This document shows positions 27,431 to 37,015 of a stretch of DNA of 64,000 nt, piece by piece (position 1 is the first letter of the stretch; each line of letters opens with the position of its first letter). Origin of the DNA: an uncultured Bacilli bacterium (GTDB lineage: Bacteria > Bacillota_I > Bacilli_A > RF39 > UBA660); the NCBI GenBank assembly GCA_934120015.1, contig CAKOTD010000002.1, positions 44,441 through 108,440 of the forward strand, written 5' to 3'. Under the pieces are notes generated by a model. It saw nothing but the letters and a program-made list of their open reading frames with translations, did no database searches and was not told the DNA's origin. The translations under genes and the position numbers were made by a program.

Positions 27431-28714
27431 TTATTTTATTCTTTCTATTATTTTTTTACATTTATCACAAATTATTTTTTCTTTATCATCTAACAATAAA
27501 TAATTTTCCATTAATATTTTTCCATTTATTATAGTTGTCATTACATTATTTGACTTTACATTATAAACAATTTCTGAAAATATATTATTTAATGGTTTTA
27601 ATTTTATATCGTTCATATCTATTATAATTATATCTGCACATTTTCCTATATCAATACTTCCTACTATATCATCTAAACCTAGTGCCTTTGCACCGTTTAT
27701 AGTTGCCATTTTAATTATTTCGTAGGCACTCATAATTGTAGGATCTTCATTTACACCTTTTTGAAGTAAGGCTGTATATTTCATAGTTTCAAACAAATCT
27801 AAATTACTACCACTTCCTTGTCCATCAGTTCCAAGTGATATATTAATTTTCTTTTCTTTCATATATTTTATATTAGCAATACCACATCCAAGTTTCAAAT
27901 TACTAACTGGGCAATGGGAAATGCTTATATTTAATTTTGATAATTCATCAATTTCTTCTTGTGTTAATTTTACACAATGTGCAAGAATTAACTTATTTGC
28001 ACTAAAATTATCTTTTAAAACATCTATTGGATTTCTTTTATATATTTTTATTATATCTTCTACTTCTTTAGTATTTTCACAAAAATGAATATGTACTGGT
28101 AAATTATACTTATTTGCTAGTGAAATACATTTTTTTATATAATTTTCTTCAGTAGTATATAATCCATGAATTCCTATATTAAATGTTATTCTGTCATTAT
28201 TATCATACTTTTTTATTAACTCTTCTAATTCTTTTATTCTGCTGTTATCAAACTCATTAGAGCTATTTCCCATAAGAGTTCTTGTTGTTTGTAGTCTAAT
28301 ACCACTATCTAATGCAGACTTTATAATACTATCTGTCATAAAATACATATCATTAATTGTTGTCGTGCCACTCTTAATCATTTCTATATTTGATAGATAG
28401 GATGCATAATATATATCTTCAATAGTTAGTTTATCTTCCATAGGCCATATTTTCTTTGTAAGCCAGTCTTGAAGATTATATCCATCTATTGTTTCTCTAA
28501 ATATACTCATTGGTAAATGGGCATGTGTATTTATTAAACCGGGCATTACTATTTTATTTGTTGCATCTATTATTTTTACATCTGAATTAACATCAATATT
28601 TTTAGCAATCTTAACTATTTTATTTTCATCTATTAATATATCTATATTATTTTCTATTTTTTCGTAATTTTCAGACATTGAAATTAATGCTGCATTTTTA
28701 ATACATATTTTCAT
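27431..28714 (-). CDS. mtaD: Amidohydrolase, 5'-methylthioadenosine/S-adenosylhomocysteine deaminase type
   Basis: 427-aa zinc amidohydrolase of the MTA/SAH deaminase (SsnA/TrzN-like) group. Metal and substrate motifs: GLINTHAHLPM, HIHFCE, LAHCV, SHCPVSNLKLG and LGTDGQGSGSNLD. It probably deaminates SAH, MTA or adenosine to the inosyl form, allowing purine or methionine salvage; which of these is uncertain. An ATG four codons upstream contains the GGAGG site, so ATG 28714 is the start. It follows the 474-aa HExxH gene with 11 bases between, probably in one transcript. Confidence 0.85.
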   Translation of the reverse strand: MKICIKNAALISMSENYEKIENNIDILIDENKIVKIAKNIDVNSDVKIIDATNKIVMPGLINTHAHLPMSIFRETIDGYNLQDWLTKKIWPMEDKLTIEDIYYASYLSNIEMIKSGTTTINDMYFMTDSIIKSALDSGIRLQTTRTLMGNSSNEFDNSRIKELEELIKKYDNNDRITFNIGIHGLYTTEENYIKKCISLANKYNLPVHIHFCENTKEVEDIIKIYKRNPIDVLKDNFSANKLILAHCVKLTQEEIDELSKLNISISHCPVSNLKLGCGIANIKYMKEKKINISLGTDGQGSGSNLDLFETMKYTALLQKGVNEDPTIMSAYEIIKMATINGAKALGLDDIVGSIDIGKCADIIIIDMNDIKLKPLNNIFSEIVYNVKSNNVMTTIINGKILMENYLLLDDKEKIICDKCKKIIERIK

Positions 28715-28725
28715 ACATTCCTCCA

Positions 28726-30150
28726 TTATCTAAATTTTTTAAATTTCTTTTTATTATTATTGTCTATTATTATACTTAATTGATTTTCAAAACATTTAAT
28801 ATCAGGGGCATCTATTAAATTTTTTAATTCATCAGTACTTGCTATTTTTTGTAATTCTTTAATTAATTCTATTTCATTATTAGTTATAAATATTTTTAAT
28901 AACTTATCTTTCCCTATTAAATCCTCAAGATAATTCCATGGTTCAAAATTTATAATTCTATTATTCATCCTATACTCTATCATCCATCTATAAACTTTAA
29001 AATATTCAAAAATTTTATTATTACTAATATCTATTTTTAAATCCTCATTTGGATAATATTTCTTCTTTAATAAAATCAAAAAATTTATATTATTAATTTT
29101 TTGATATATTATATCAAAATCTTCTTGCCATTTACTAATATAATTTTCACCATATAATTTTTTATACTCATTTATATTTAAATTATCATATAATTCATAT
29201 AAATATATATATTTAATTACATTCTCTAAGGTAAAATATTTCTTTAGTTCATCTATCATACTATCAATTCCATTACATAAACAAATCTTTTTTAATGTTT
29301 CATATCCAAATATTTTTTCTATTTCACTTTGAAACGAATGATTATTATTTTCTTCATATTTAGATTTTAGTGTTTCTAAACATACTCTAAATAAACTTTT
29401 TCCAATATTATTTTCACTTTTTTTAGATACTCTTTTATAATATGTAATATCATCCTTAAATTCATTATTTTTTTTTAGTTCTAAACTTAATAAAGCTATC
29501 TCTATATCTAACAATGTATCTTCAATTTCCAATCTTACATCTGGATTTGTATTACTTTCTTCTAAATATAGTATTTTATCTAAGTCCATTAAAATTTTTA
29601 CTACTTCATGGACATCTAAATATTTTTTCATTTCGTTAATTAAGCCTTTTAAATCGGCTTTTAAATAAAATTCTTCTAATTTACTCTTTCCAATTAACTT
29701 TTCTATTTTTTTACATATTTTAATTTCATTTATATAGCTTGATTCTGATATATTTGTTCCGAAATATCTATTACACATTATTTCTGTATATCCCTCATTA
29801 ATTGCTCTCCCTAATTCTACTTTTCCACTATAAAAATAAAAACCACAATTATACATATTTAAATGTTTAAATCTAGTTGCCATATGAAATAGTTCATGAT
29901 AAATATTATTATAATCAAAATTTTCCTCTGATAATGTAATTTTATTTTCTTTTATATTATATTTTCCAAAACAATCGTTCAATGTTATCTTCTCTATTTT
30001 AATATTATTTAAATTACTATACATATTTTCTAATAAATCTTTTAAAAATTTTTGCTGCATTATTTTAATAAATTGATCTGATGACAACTTAAAATTTTTT
30101 GTTAATATATCATTTTTATGGTTAAATAATTCTTTTTTTAACTGTTTCAT
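28726..30150 (-). CDS. Unknown protein with HExxH...NEGYTE zinc-protease-like motif
   Basis: 474-aa, helical, apparently cytoplasmic protein. Near residue 88 it has YHELFHMATRF (HExxH), followed 26 residues later by AINEGYTEIMCNRYFG, a NEGxxE segment that would supply the third metal ligand of a gluzincin. There is no signal peptide or membrane segment. It has the same motif class as the 574-aa protein at 23778 but no clear overall similarity, as the motif lies near the N-terminus here. It is upstream of and probably co-transcribed with the deaminase gene. Function unknown. Confidence 0.65.
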   Translation of the reverse strand: MKQLKKELFNHKNDILTKNFKLSSDQFIKIMQQKFLKDLLENMYSNLNNIKIEKITLNDCFGKYNIKENKITLSEENFDYNNIYHELFHMATRFKHLNMYNCGFYFYSGKVELGRAINEGYTEIMCNRYFGTNISESSYINEIKICKKIEKLIGKSKLEEFYLKADLKGLINEMKKYLDVHEVVKILMDLDKILYLEESNTNPDVRLEIEDTLLDIEIALLSLELKKNNEFKDDITYYKRVSKKSENNIGKSLFRVCLETLKSKYEENNNHSFQSEIEKIFGYETLKKICLCNGIDSMIDELKKYFTLENVIKYIYLYELYDNLNINEYKKLYGENYISKWQEDFDIIYQKINNINFLILLKKKYYPNEDLKIDISNNKIFEYFKVYRWMIEYRMNNRIINFEPWNYLEDLIGKDKLLKIFITNNEIELIKELQKIASTDELKNLIDAPDIKCFENQLSIIIDNNNKKKFKKFR

Positions 30151-30228
30151 ACTATCACCAATTACAAGATTATCTTTCTGTATATAATTATATCAAACAA
30201 TTTTATTTTTTTAAAGTTAGCAAAATCA

Positions 30229-30256
30229 AAAATCTACATGGATTCATGTAGATTTT
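30229..30256 (-). terminator. Terminator after noc
   Basis: Strong hairpin AAATCTACATG-(4)-CATGTAGATTT, followed on the minus strand by a T-rich run. It separates the noc operon from the accessory genes. Confidence 0.88.
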
Positions 30257-30269
30257 CTTTATCAATGTA

Positions 30270-31919
30270 TTATTTTTTTATTTTAAAAATCACTTGGTAC
30301 ATATCATCAAAATCAAATTCTTCACTATCTATTTCAAAATTCATTTTTTCTATTTCATCTGCACATTTTCTAATTTTATTTATAACATCCCTTAATGTAG
30401 GTATTTGTGTATCTTCTTCTTCTATCGAAGGAACTTCTGATTGCTCATCATCAATATCTAATGTTTCTGTTTCAAGTGGTGTTATAACTTGAGCTACTGG
30501 AGGCTCTACCTCTTCTGTTTGATTTACACTATCTTCGTTTTGATTATTATTTAATGTAGGCTGCTCTATATTCATATCATTAAATTGATTTAAATTAAAT
30601 TGTGGAAAACTATTCATATCATTTTGAGAGTTATTACTTTCATAATTACTTTCTTGACTATCAGATACAACATTAAAATTTTGACCAAATATATTTTCTA
30701 CTGAAGAAGAGGAATCTATTAAATTATTATTAATATTATTTTCTGGATTATCAATGTTTTCTTCTATATCATTTTCAGTTTGAAACATATTAAAGAATTT
30801 ATTTTGTCTTGGATGTTCATTTACTTCAGTTTCACTTACCTGATTTATATTTGTGTCCATATTTGTATTTTCTGGATTAAAATTTTGTACACTATCATTT
30901 ATTTGTTCATTATTAAATGAAACATCGTCTATAATTGGCCCTGGAATAGGATTTTGATAACTCTGTTCTAATGGTTCTACATCATTTACTATTGGAGCTA
31001 CTGGTATATCAGTTTCATTCATTTCAGATTGTTGTATATTATTTTCGGTTGGTAACATATCATCTGTTATTACTGATGCTTGGTCATTTGTATTTTCTGG
31101 ATTAATATCTTCAAAACCAAAATCTAACACTTCTACATCGGCAGATGCATTTGAAGTAGAAACACTATTGTTATTTTGAATAACATTTTCATTGATTTTT
31201 GTACTATCATTTGGAATTACAAATGGATTTGCTGTGTTTGTTAATGATATATTATTTTCTTGAAAATTTTCTTCTATTGGATTTTTATTAAAACTATCAA
31301 ATACATTTTGTTCTTTTGAATTCAACATATTATTTATCTCCTCATCTGTTTTTCTTACTGTAAGTCTTTCGTCAATTATTTTTTTTAACATCTTTTTTTG
31401 ATCTGATGATTTAAGTCTTAATAATGCTCTTGCATGACGTTCTGAAATTTTACTTTCCAATAGTGCATCTTGTACTTCATCATCTAAATTTAACAATCTT
31501 AATTTATTTGCAATTGTTGATTGTGAAACACCTAGTTTTTTGGCAAGTTCTTCTTGTGTCATATATCCCATATCAAAAATTTTACGATATGATATAGCTT
31601 CCTCTATGGGAGTTAAATCCTGTCTTTGAACGTTTTCTATAAGAGCTATTTCTGAACTATCTTTATCATTTAAATCAACTATAATTGCTGGTATATTAGT
31701 TTTTCCTGACATGACACTAGCTTTATATCTTCTTTCACCGGCTATAATTTCATATTTATCACCCATCTTGCGAACAATTATGGGCTGAATTACACCATGT
31801 TCTCTAATTGATTCTGACAATTCTACTATTGCTTTTTCATCAAATTTAATTCTTGGTTGAAAACGATTTGGCAATATGTCCTCTAAATTTAAAAGAACAA
31901 CCTGACGATCTTCTTTCAT
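30270..31919 (-). CDS. noc: ParB-family nucleoid occlusion protein Noc with Asn-rich linker
   Basis: CTP-dependent clamp protein of the ParB/Noc family. Residues 5-100 are the ParB N domain (PNRFQPR, the CTP-binding GERRYKAS and ENVQRQDLTPIEEA). HTH: TQEELAKKLGVSQSTIANKL, about 121-140. The C-terminal dimer domain is at about 505-549 (end FDDMYQVIFKIKK). Residues matching known Noc specificity positions are Q133, K139 and R161; the fourth is N144 where Noc has K. Position next to rsmG is the Noc locus of Bacillus. Between HTH and C-domain sits a low-complexity, Asn/Glu/Ser-rich linker of about 290 residues, making the protein nearly twice the usual 280 aa. The N-terminal membrane-binding helix of Bacillus Noc is missing. 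RBS AGGAGGAG. Confidence 0.85.
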   Translation of the reverse strand: MKEDRQVVLLNLEDILPNRFQPRIKFDEKAIVELSESIREHGVIQPIIVRKMGDKYEIIAGERRYKASVMSGKTNIPAIIVDLNDKDSSEIALIENVQRQDLTPIEEAISYRKIFDMGYMTQEELAKKLGVSQSTIANKLRLLNLDDEVQDALLESKISERHARALLRLKSSDQKKMLKKIIDERLTVRKTDEEINNMLNSKEQNVFDSFNKNPIEENFQENNISLTNTANPFVIPNDSTKINENVIQNNNSVSTSNASADVEVLDFGFEDINPENTNDQASVITDDMLPTENNIQQSEMNETDIPVAPIVNDVEPLEQSYQNPIPGPIIDDVSFNNEQINDSVQNFNPENTNMDTNINQVSETEVNEHPRQNKFFNMFQTENDIEENIDNPENNINNNLIDSSSSVENIFGQNFNVVSDSQESNYESNNSQNDMNSFPQFNLNQFNDMNIEQPTLNNNQNEDSVNQTEEVEPPVAQVITPLETETLDIDDEQSEVPSIEEEDTQIPTLRDVINKIRKCADEIEKMNFEIDSEEFDFDDMYQVIFKIKK

Positions 31920-31971
31920 ATTTACTCCTCCTATTTTATTCTTTTACCCTACATATATAATACTATATTTT

Positions 31972-31999
31972 GGGAAATAATTCAAGAAAAATATTTCCC
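31972..31999. promoter_or_regulatory. Divergent Noc half-sites upstream of noc
   Basis: GGGAAATA (31972-31979) and TATTTCCC (31992-31999) are the two halves of the Noc-binding palindrome TATTTCCCGGGAAATA in swapped order with a 12-base spacer, 53 bases before the noc start. They also form a hairpin (TTTTGGGAAATA/TATTTCCCAAAA) that may act as a terminator. Whether this is regulatory or just a hairpin is open. Confidence 0.4.
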
Positions 32000-32003
32000 A
32001 AAA

Positions 32004-32029
32004 TAAAAAAGCCATATTTATAAAGGCTT
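32004..32029 (-). terminator. Terminator after rsmG
   Basis: Hairpin AAGCC-(11)-GGCTT overlapping the rsmG stop, followed on the minus strand by TTTTTTATTTT. Confidence 0.75.
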
Positions 32030-32722
32030 CTTTTTAATTTCACTACTTGATCTGGGATATTTTTTTTCTGTTGCTTTTTTCTTTTTAAATAGTAACAAAT
32101 TTCGTTTGCTTTCTTCTTTTGGCAAAATAAATTCTTTCCTGTCAACTAATTCTAAAGATAATTTTTGCATAGCATTTTTACAATTTTCTAACTCTTCATC
32201 AATATTAGCTTTCATTGCTACAAAATTTTTATTTATTTTGATTATTGGAGCTGAATACTCTAATAATATATTTAAAGATGCTACTGCACGGGCTACTACT
32301 AAATCATATTTTTCTCTATTTTCTTTTGCATAGTCTTCTATTCTACTATGAACTGCTTCTATATTTTTTAAATCTAACTCTTTTATTACCTCATTTAAAA
32401 AGTTAATTCGTTTATTTAAAGAGTCAACAAGTGTAATATGAATTTTGGGAAATAATATCTTTATAACTATTCCTGGAAAACCTGCTCCTGTACCAAAGTC
32501 ACAAATATTTTCAATATTATTTAGTTCAATTATATAATTTAATGTTGCACTATCATAAAAATGTTTTAGATAAACATCTTCTTTTTTTACTATTCTTGTT
32601 AAATTAATCTTTTCATTCCATATACATAATAATTCATAATATTTATTTAGTTGTTCTAATTGTTTTTCATTTATCTCTATATTAATTCTTTTTAATTCTT
32701 CTATAAATTCCTTAATGTTCAT
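32018..32722 (-). CDS. rsmG: 16S rRNA m7G527 methyltransferase RsmG (GidB)
   Basis: SAM-dependent enzyme that methylates N7 of G527 in 16S rRNA. Motifs: NLTRI, CDFGTGAGFPGIVIKI (SAM site), VDSLNKRINFL and VVARAVASLNILLEYSAPI. 234 aa, normal. Its ATG overlaps the end of mnmG by 11 bases. mnmE-mnmG-rsmG-noc is the canonical origin-proximal order in Bacilli. Confidence 0.96.
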   Translation of the reverse strand: MNIKEFIEELKRINIEINEKQLEQLNKYYELLCIWNEKINLTRIVKKEDVYLKHFYDSATLNYIIELNNIENICDFGTGAGFPGIVIKILFPKIHITLVDSLNKRINFLNEVIKELDLKNIEAVHSRIEDYAKENREKYDLVVARAVASLNILLEYSAPIIKINKNFVAMKANIDEELENCKNAMQKLSLELVDRKEFILPKEESKRNLLLFKKKKATEKKYPRSSSEIKKKPL

Positions 32723-34583
32723 GAGAAAATTCCTTCTTTATATATATACTTAATATAGAAATATCAGCAGGATTTACTCCACTAATACGAAGTGCTTGAC
32801 CAATTGATGTAGGCTTTACTTCAGTTAATTTTTGTTTTGCTTCACTTGCTAAATTATGAATTTTATAATAATCAATTTTATCTGGTATTATTTTATTTTC
32901 AAGTAATAACATTTTTTCTGCTTCTTTGATTTCTTTTTGAATATAACCCTCATATTTAATATTAATACAAACTTGTTCTAATATTTCATCATCATAAGAT
33001 AAATCTATAAATTTTTTAATATGATTCATTGTAACTTCTGGTCTTTTTAATAATTCATATAATTTAATACCATCTTTTATTGGACTTGTTGGGATTTCTA
33101 ATAATTTTCTATTTATATTTTCTGTAGGGGTTATTTTATTAGTCTTTAATATATTCATCAGTTCTTCTATTTTTTGCTTTTTAGTTATTAATTTATTATA
33201 TCTTTCTTGCTGTAATAATCCTATTTCATGTCCTATTTCACCAAGCCTTAAATCAGCATTATCATGTCTTAATAATAATCTATATTCTGCTCTTGATGTA
33301 AGCAATCTATATGGATCCCTTATTCCCTTAGTAACTAAATCATCTATTAATACTCCAATATAAGCCTCATTTCTTTTTAATATTAATGGTGATTTTCCTT
33401 CTAATTTTAAAGATGCATTTATTCCAGCTATTAATCCTTGACAAGCAGCTTCTTCATAACCACTTGTTCCATTTATTTGACCTGCTGTATATAGATTTTC
33501 TATTATTTTGGTTTCAAGAGTCTGCTTTAATTGTGTAGGATAAATTGCATCATATTCAATTGCATAAGCATATTTTAATATTTTGGCCTTTTCAAGCCCC
33601 GGTAAACTATGAACCATTTTTTCTTGTATATCATGTGGCATGCTTGTAGAAAAACCTTGAATATATATATCATCATAATATAAACTTTCTGGTTCTAAAA
33701 ATATTTGGTGTCTTTCTTTATCTCTAAATCTTACAACTTTATCTTCTATTGATGGACAATATCTTGGCCCTATTCCTTTAATATCACTAAGTCCACCATA
33801 CATGCTAGATTTATTTAAATTTTCAAGAATTATTTTATGTGTTTCTTCTGTTGTATATGTTAAATAGCAAGGAATTTGCTTATCTTTATCATAATAAATA
33901 TTATTATCAAAACTAAATGTTAAATAATTATTATCACCTGGCTCTAATTTTAAATTTTCATAATTTATAGAGTCTTTTGCTATTCTTTGCGGAGTTCCAG
34001 TCTTAAGTCTTTTAATTTGAAATCCTAAATTTTCTAAGTTTTCACTTAAATAGTTACTTGGTTTTTCTCCATGTGGACCCTCTCTTCTTCTAGTATCACC
34101 TACTAATATATCTGCTTTCATATAAGTTCCTGTAGTAAGTATTACACAAGAAGAATTAATGGTTTGTCCATCCTCTAATTTTACACCAATTACTTTTTTG
34201 TCTTCAACTATTAGTTCTTTAACTAATGCTTCTAATATTTCTAAATTTTCTGTATTTTTTAATGTATTTAACATTTCTTTTGGATATGTAATTTTATCAG
34301 CTTGAGCACGTAAGGCTTGGACAGCTGGACCTTTTTTATTATTTAACATCTTAATTTGTAATAATGATTTATCAGCATTCCTACCCATTTCTCCGCCTAA
34401 AGCATCTATTTCACGAACGACAATTCCTTTTGCTGATCCTCCTATAGATGGATTACAAGGCATATCCGCTATATTTTTTATATTTCCAGTAATTAATAAA
34501 GTTTTATGACCCTTTCTAGCTGCTGCTAGTGATGCTTCACAACCAGCATGTCCACCACCTACAACTATTATTTCATAATTCAT
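32712..34583 (-). CDS. mnmG: tRNA uridine-5-carboxymethylaminomethyl modification enzyme MnmG (GidA)
   Basis: FAD-dependent partner of MnmE in modification of the wobble uridine (cmnm5U34) of several tRNAs. N-terminal dinucleotide motif VVGGGHAGCEAS, CNPSIGGSAKG, GTYM near residue 155, and the C-terminal region ending RISGVNPADISILSIYI. 623 aa. An upstream in-frame GTG is rejected because it is part of the RBS (AAGAAGGTG), six bases before ATG 34583. Confidence 0.97.
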   Translation of the reverse strand: MNYEIIVVGGGHAGCEASLAAARKGHKTLLITGNIKNIADMPCNPSIGGSAKGIVVREIDALGGEMGRNADKSLLQIKMLNNKKGPAVQALRAQADKITYPKEMLNTLKNTENLEILEALVKELIVEDKKVIGVKLEDGQTINSSCVILTTGTYMKADILVGDTRRREGPHGEKPSNYLSENLENLGFQIKRLKTGTPQRIAKDSINYENLKLEPGDNNYLTFSFDNNIYYDKDKQIPCYLTYTTEETHKIILENLNKSSMYGGLSDIKGIGPRYCPSIEDKVVRFRDKERHQIFLEPESLYYDDIYIQGFSTSMPHDIQEKMVHSLPGLEKAKILKYAYAIEYDAIYPTQLKQTLETKIIENLYTAGQINGTSGYEEAACQGLIAGINASLKLEGKSPLILKRNEAYIGVLIDDLVTKGIRDPYRLLTSRAEYRLLLRHDNADLRLGEIGHEIGLLQQERYNKLITKKQKIEELMNILKTNKITPTENINRKLLEIPTSPIKDGIKLYELLKRPEVTMNHIKKFIDLSYDDEILEQVCINIKYEGYIQKEIKEAEKMLLLENKIIPDKIDYYKIHNLASEAKQKLTEVKPTSIGQALRISGVNPADISILSIYIKKEFSHEH

Positions 34584-34642
34584 AAAAAACACCTTCTTTT
34601 TGACTTAATTATTATACTATTAAAAAACAAAATATACAATAA

Positions 34643-34678
34643 AAAAAGTAATCAATAATAATTTGTTAGTGATTACTT
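34643..34678 (-). terminator. Terminator between the 134-aa gene and mnmG
   Basis: Hairpin AAGTAATCA / TGATTACTT followed by TTTTTTATTG on the minus strand, overlapping the stop of the gene at 34673. Confidence 0.75.
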
Positions 34679-35077
34679 CAATTCTAATATTTTAATTTTT
34701 CTTGTTTCTTTATCAAATAATTTTATTTCTTTATCAGATGAAGATATCTGATAAAAACTATTTACATTTTTATTATCATCTAAATCAAATATTTCACCAG
34801 TTTCAACATTAATTATAACTGATGAATTATAAATAGGAATAATATCAGAATTTTCTTGTTTTATTTTATTTATTTGATGTTTAACAGATCCCATTTTTGT
34901 TAATAAACATACTTCATTACAATGATTAATTTTATTATCACATAACTCTATTCCACAAACAATAAGTGAACCTGCTAATAATGCTGTTCCAGTAAATAGT
35001 GTTAGTTCGGTAATTATTTTTTTTCTAGCAGATTTTTCTTCAGGTAAATATTTATTTAAACTTTTTTTATTATTCAT
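34673..35077 (-). CDS. Small membrane protein of unknown function between mnmE and mnmG
   Basis: 134-aa protein with one membrane helix at residues about 24-45 (ELTLFTGTALLAGSLIVCGI) preceded by a basic stretch (EEKSARKKII), so the C-terminal 90 residues probably face outward. Four cysteines lie in and just after the helix. A TTG ten codons upstream is possible, but AAGGTG before ATG 35077 favours the shorter form. No family recognised. It interrupts the otherwise conserved mnmE-mnmG pair and has its own terminator. Confidence 0.6.
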   Translation of the reverse strand: MNNKKSLNKYLPEEKSARKKIITELTLFTGTALLAGSLIVCGIELCDNKINHCNEVCLLTKMGSVKHQINKIKQENSDIIPIYNSSVIINVETGEIFDLDDNKNVNSFYQISSSDKEIKLFDKETRKIKILELK

Positions 35078-35138
35078 ATAAATCTTGTCACCTTCTTTTT
35101 TTGACAACTATATTATCACATAAGATTTTAATTGTAAA

Positions 35139-36488
35139 TTATTTTCCTAAACAAAATTTACTAAATAATTTATCTATTAATTCATCTTGATAAGAGTCTC
35201 CTGTTATTGTACCAAGTAAATTCCATAATGATTTTATGTCTATTTCAACAATATCAATAGGCATATTATTTAATATACCACTTTTTATATCTTTAATTTT
35301 ATTTAAACATTCTTTTAAAGTTGCAACATCTTTAGCATTTGAAATATATGTAAAATCTCCTGTCTCTATTTTTTCTAATTCATACATTTTTTTTATTAAA
35401 TCTTTTAATTCTTGAATTCCTATATTAGATTTTAAACTCATTTTTATTATATTGTTTGTTGGAAATTTATATTTTAAATTTTTTTCTAAATCAATTTTAT
35501 TAATAACTATTATATAATTTTTATATCTTATTTTTTCAAATATACTTATATCCTCAGCTGTTATTTTTTCGTTACTATTAAGTATATAAATTATTAAATC
35601 AGCTTTTTCAATATATTCAAGACTTTTCTGTACTCCAATACTTTCTACATAATCATTAGTTTCCCTTATACCTGCTGTATCTATTATATTAAGAGGAATT
35701 CCATCAATATTAATAATTCCTTCTACTATATCTCTAGTAGTTCCTGGAATATCAGTAACAATTGCTTTATTTTCATTTAATAATTTATTTAATAAACTAC
35801 TTTTTCCAACATTTGGCTTACCAACTATGACAGTCTTTATACCTTCTTTAATAATTTGACCATTCTTACTTTCTTTAATAAGATAATTAATTTCTTTTTC
35901 GACTTCATCTATTTTAGGTAATATAATTTCATTTGTTATTTCTTCTATATCATCATATTCAGGATAATCTATATTAACATTTATATTTGCTTCTATATCA
36001 AGTAATTTGTCTCTTATTTTTTTTATTTTTTTAGATAAATTTCCATTTAAAGTATTCATTGCAAGTTTTCTAGCATTCTCACTTTTGGCATTTATCATAT
36101 CCATAATACCTTCTGCTTCTACTAAATCTATTCTTCCATTTAAATAAGCTCTTTTAGTAAATTCACCTGGCTCTGCTAAACGACATCCGTTTTCAAGCAA
36201 TAATTCTAATATTCTATTAGTTACAGCTATTCCTCCATGACAATTAATTTCAACTATATCTTCAGTTGTAAATGTTTTTGGACTTTTCATTACAGAAATT
36301 AATACTTCATCTATTAATTCATTATTATAAATAATGTGGGCATAATTTATTGTATGACTATTTTTACTTTTTAAGTCTATATCACATAAATTATTAACTA
36401 TATCAAAGGAATTTTCTCCACTTACCCTTATTATAGAAATTGCACCAACACTTGAAGATGTAGATATTGCTGCTATTGTATCTTTCAT
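35139..36488 (-). CDS. mnmE: tRNA modification GTPase MnmE (TrmE)
   Basis: Potassium-dependent GTPase that works with MnmG on wobble uridine. N-terminal formyl-THF-binding domain (AISTSSSVGAISIIRVSG), helical domain, and an inserted G domain with GKPNVGKSSLLN (G1), TDIPGTTRD (G2 region), DTAGIRE (G3) and NKID (G4). The C-terminal catalytic cysteine motif is FCLGK. 449 aa. The start overlaps the stop of the HD-domain gene (ATGA). Confidence 0.97.
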   Translation of the reverse strand: MKDTIAAISTSSSVGAISIIRVSGENSFDIVNNLCDIDLKSKNSHTINYAHIIYNNELIDEVLISVMKSPKTFTTEDIVEINCHGGIAVTNRILELLLENGCRLAEPGEFTKRAYLNGRIDLVEAEGIMDMINAKSENARKLAMNTLNGNLSKKIKKIRDKLLDIEANINVNIDYPEYDDIEEITNEIILPKIDEVEKEINYLIKESKNGQIIKEGIKTVIVGKPNVGKSSLLNKLLNENKAIVTDIPGTTRDIVEGIINIDGIPLNIIDTAGIRETNDYVESIGVQKSLEYIEKADLIIYILNSNEKITAEDISIFEKIRYKNYIIVINKIDLEKNLKYKFPTNNIIKMSLKSNIGIQELKDLIKKMYELEKIETGDFTYISNAKDVATLKECLNKIKDIKSGILNNMPIDIVEIDIKSLWNLLGTITGDSYQDELIDKLFSKFCLGK

Positions 36489-36997
36489 TTTATTACCACC
36501 TTAAACATTTTCTTTAACAAATATGGAAAAACTTCACATGAAACATATTTGTCTACTATTGTTATTAACCATCCCTCTATATACCTTGGAGGAATTATAT
36601 TTAGCGGAAACATATGTCTTAAAATAGAATTTTCTACTCTCTTATTCATATATTGTGGAAAATATTTTTTTGAATTTTCCATTGCTTCTCTTGCATGAAC
36701 AAATCCATGTTGCTCAAAAAATTTTTTCTTTTCATGAGGTTCTGTATATGGTTTATAATAAAAATCATGTAATAGACCACTTATTGCTACATCATATTCA
36801 TTAAATATAATTTTCCCAAATAAAATATTAACCTTCTTGGCAATATTATACGAAAGAATTGAAACACTAAGTGAATGTTCATAAACACTAATATCACCAT
36901 GATGACGATATTTTTTTCTTTTTTCAAATTCCTTATTTTTTAAAATTTTGCCAACTATATTATAATAATCATCATATTCAGCATTATATTTTGACAT
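36485..36997 (-). CDS. HD-superfamily phosphohydrolase
   Basis: 170-aa cytoplasmic protein with the HD metal motif: RHHGDISVYEHSLSVS, then GLLHDFYY (the HD pair) and later RHMFPLNIIPPRY. The substrate is unknown; HD proteins of this size hydrolyse nucleotides or phosphoesters. An in-frame ATG 14 codons upstream is rejected since AGGAGG lies four bases before ATG 36997. It sits between jag and mnmE, joined to mnmE by a four-base overlap. Similar small HD genes occur near mnmE in some gut Firmicutes (from memory). Confidence 0.82.
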   Translation of the reverse strand: MSKYNAEYDDYYNIVGKILKNKEFEKRKKYRHHGDISVYEHSLSVSILSYNIAKKVNILFGKIIFNEYDVAISGLLHDFYYKPYTEPHEKKKFFEQHGFVHAREAMENSKKYFPQYMNKRVENSILRHMFPLNIIPPRYIEGWLITIVDKYVSCEVFPYLLKKMFKVVIK

Positions 36998-37015
36998 AGT
37001 TCCTCCTATAATAAA

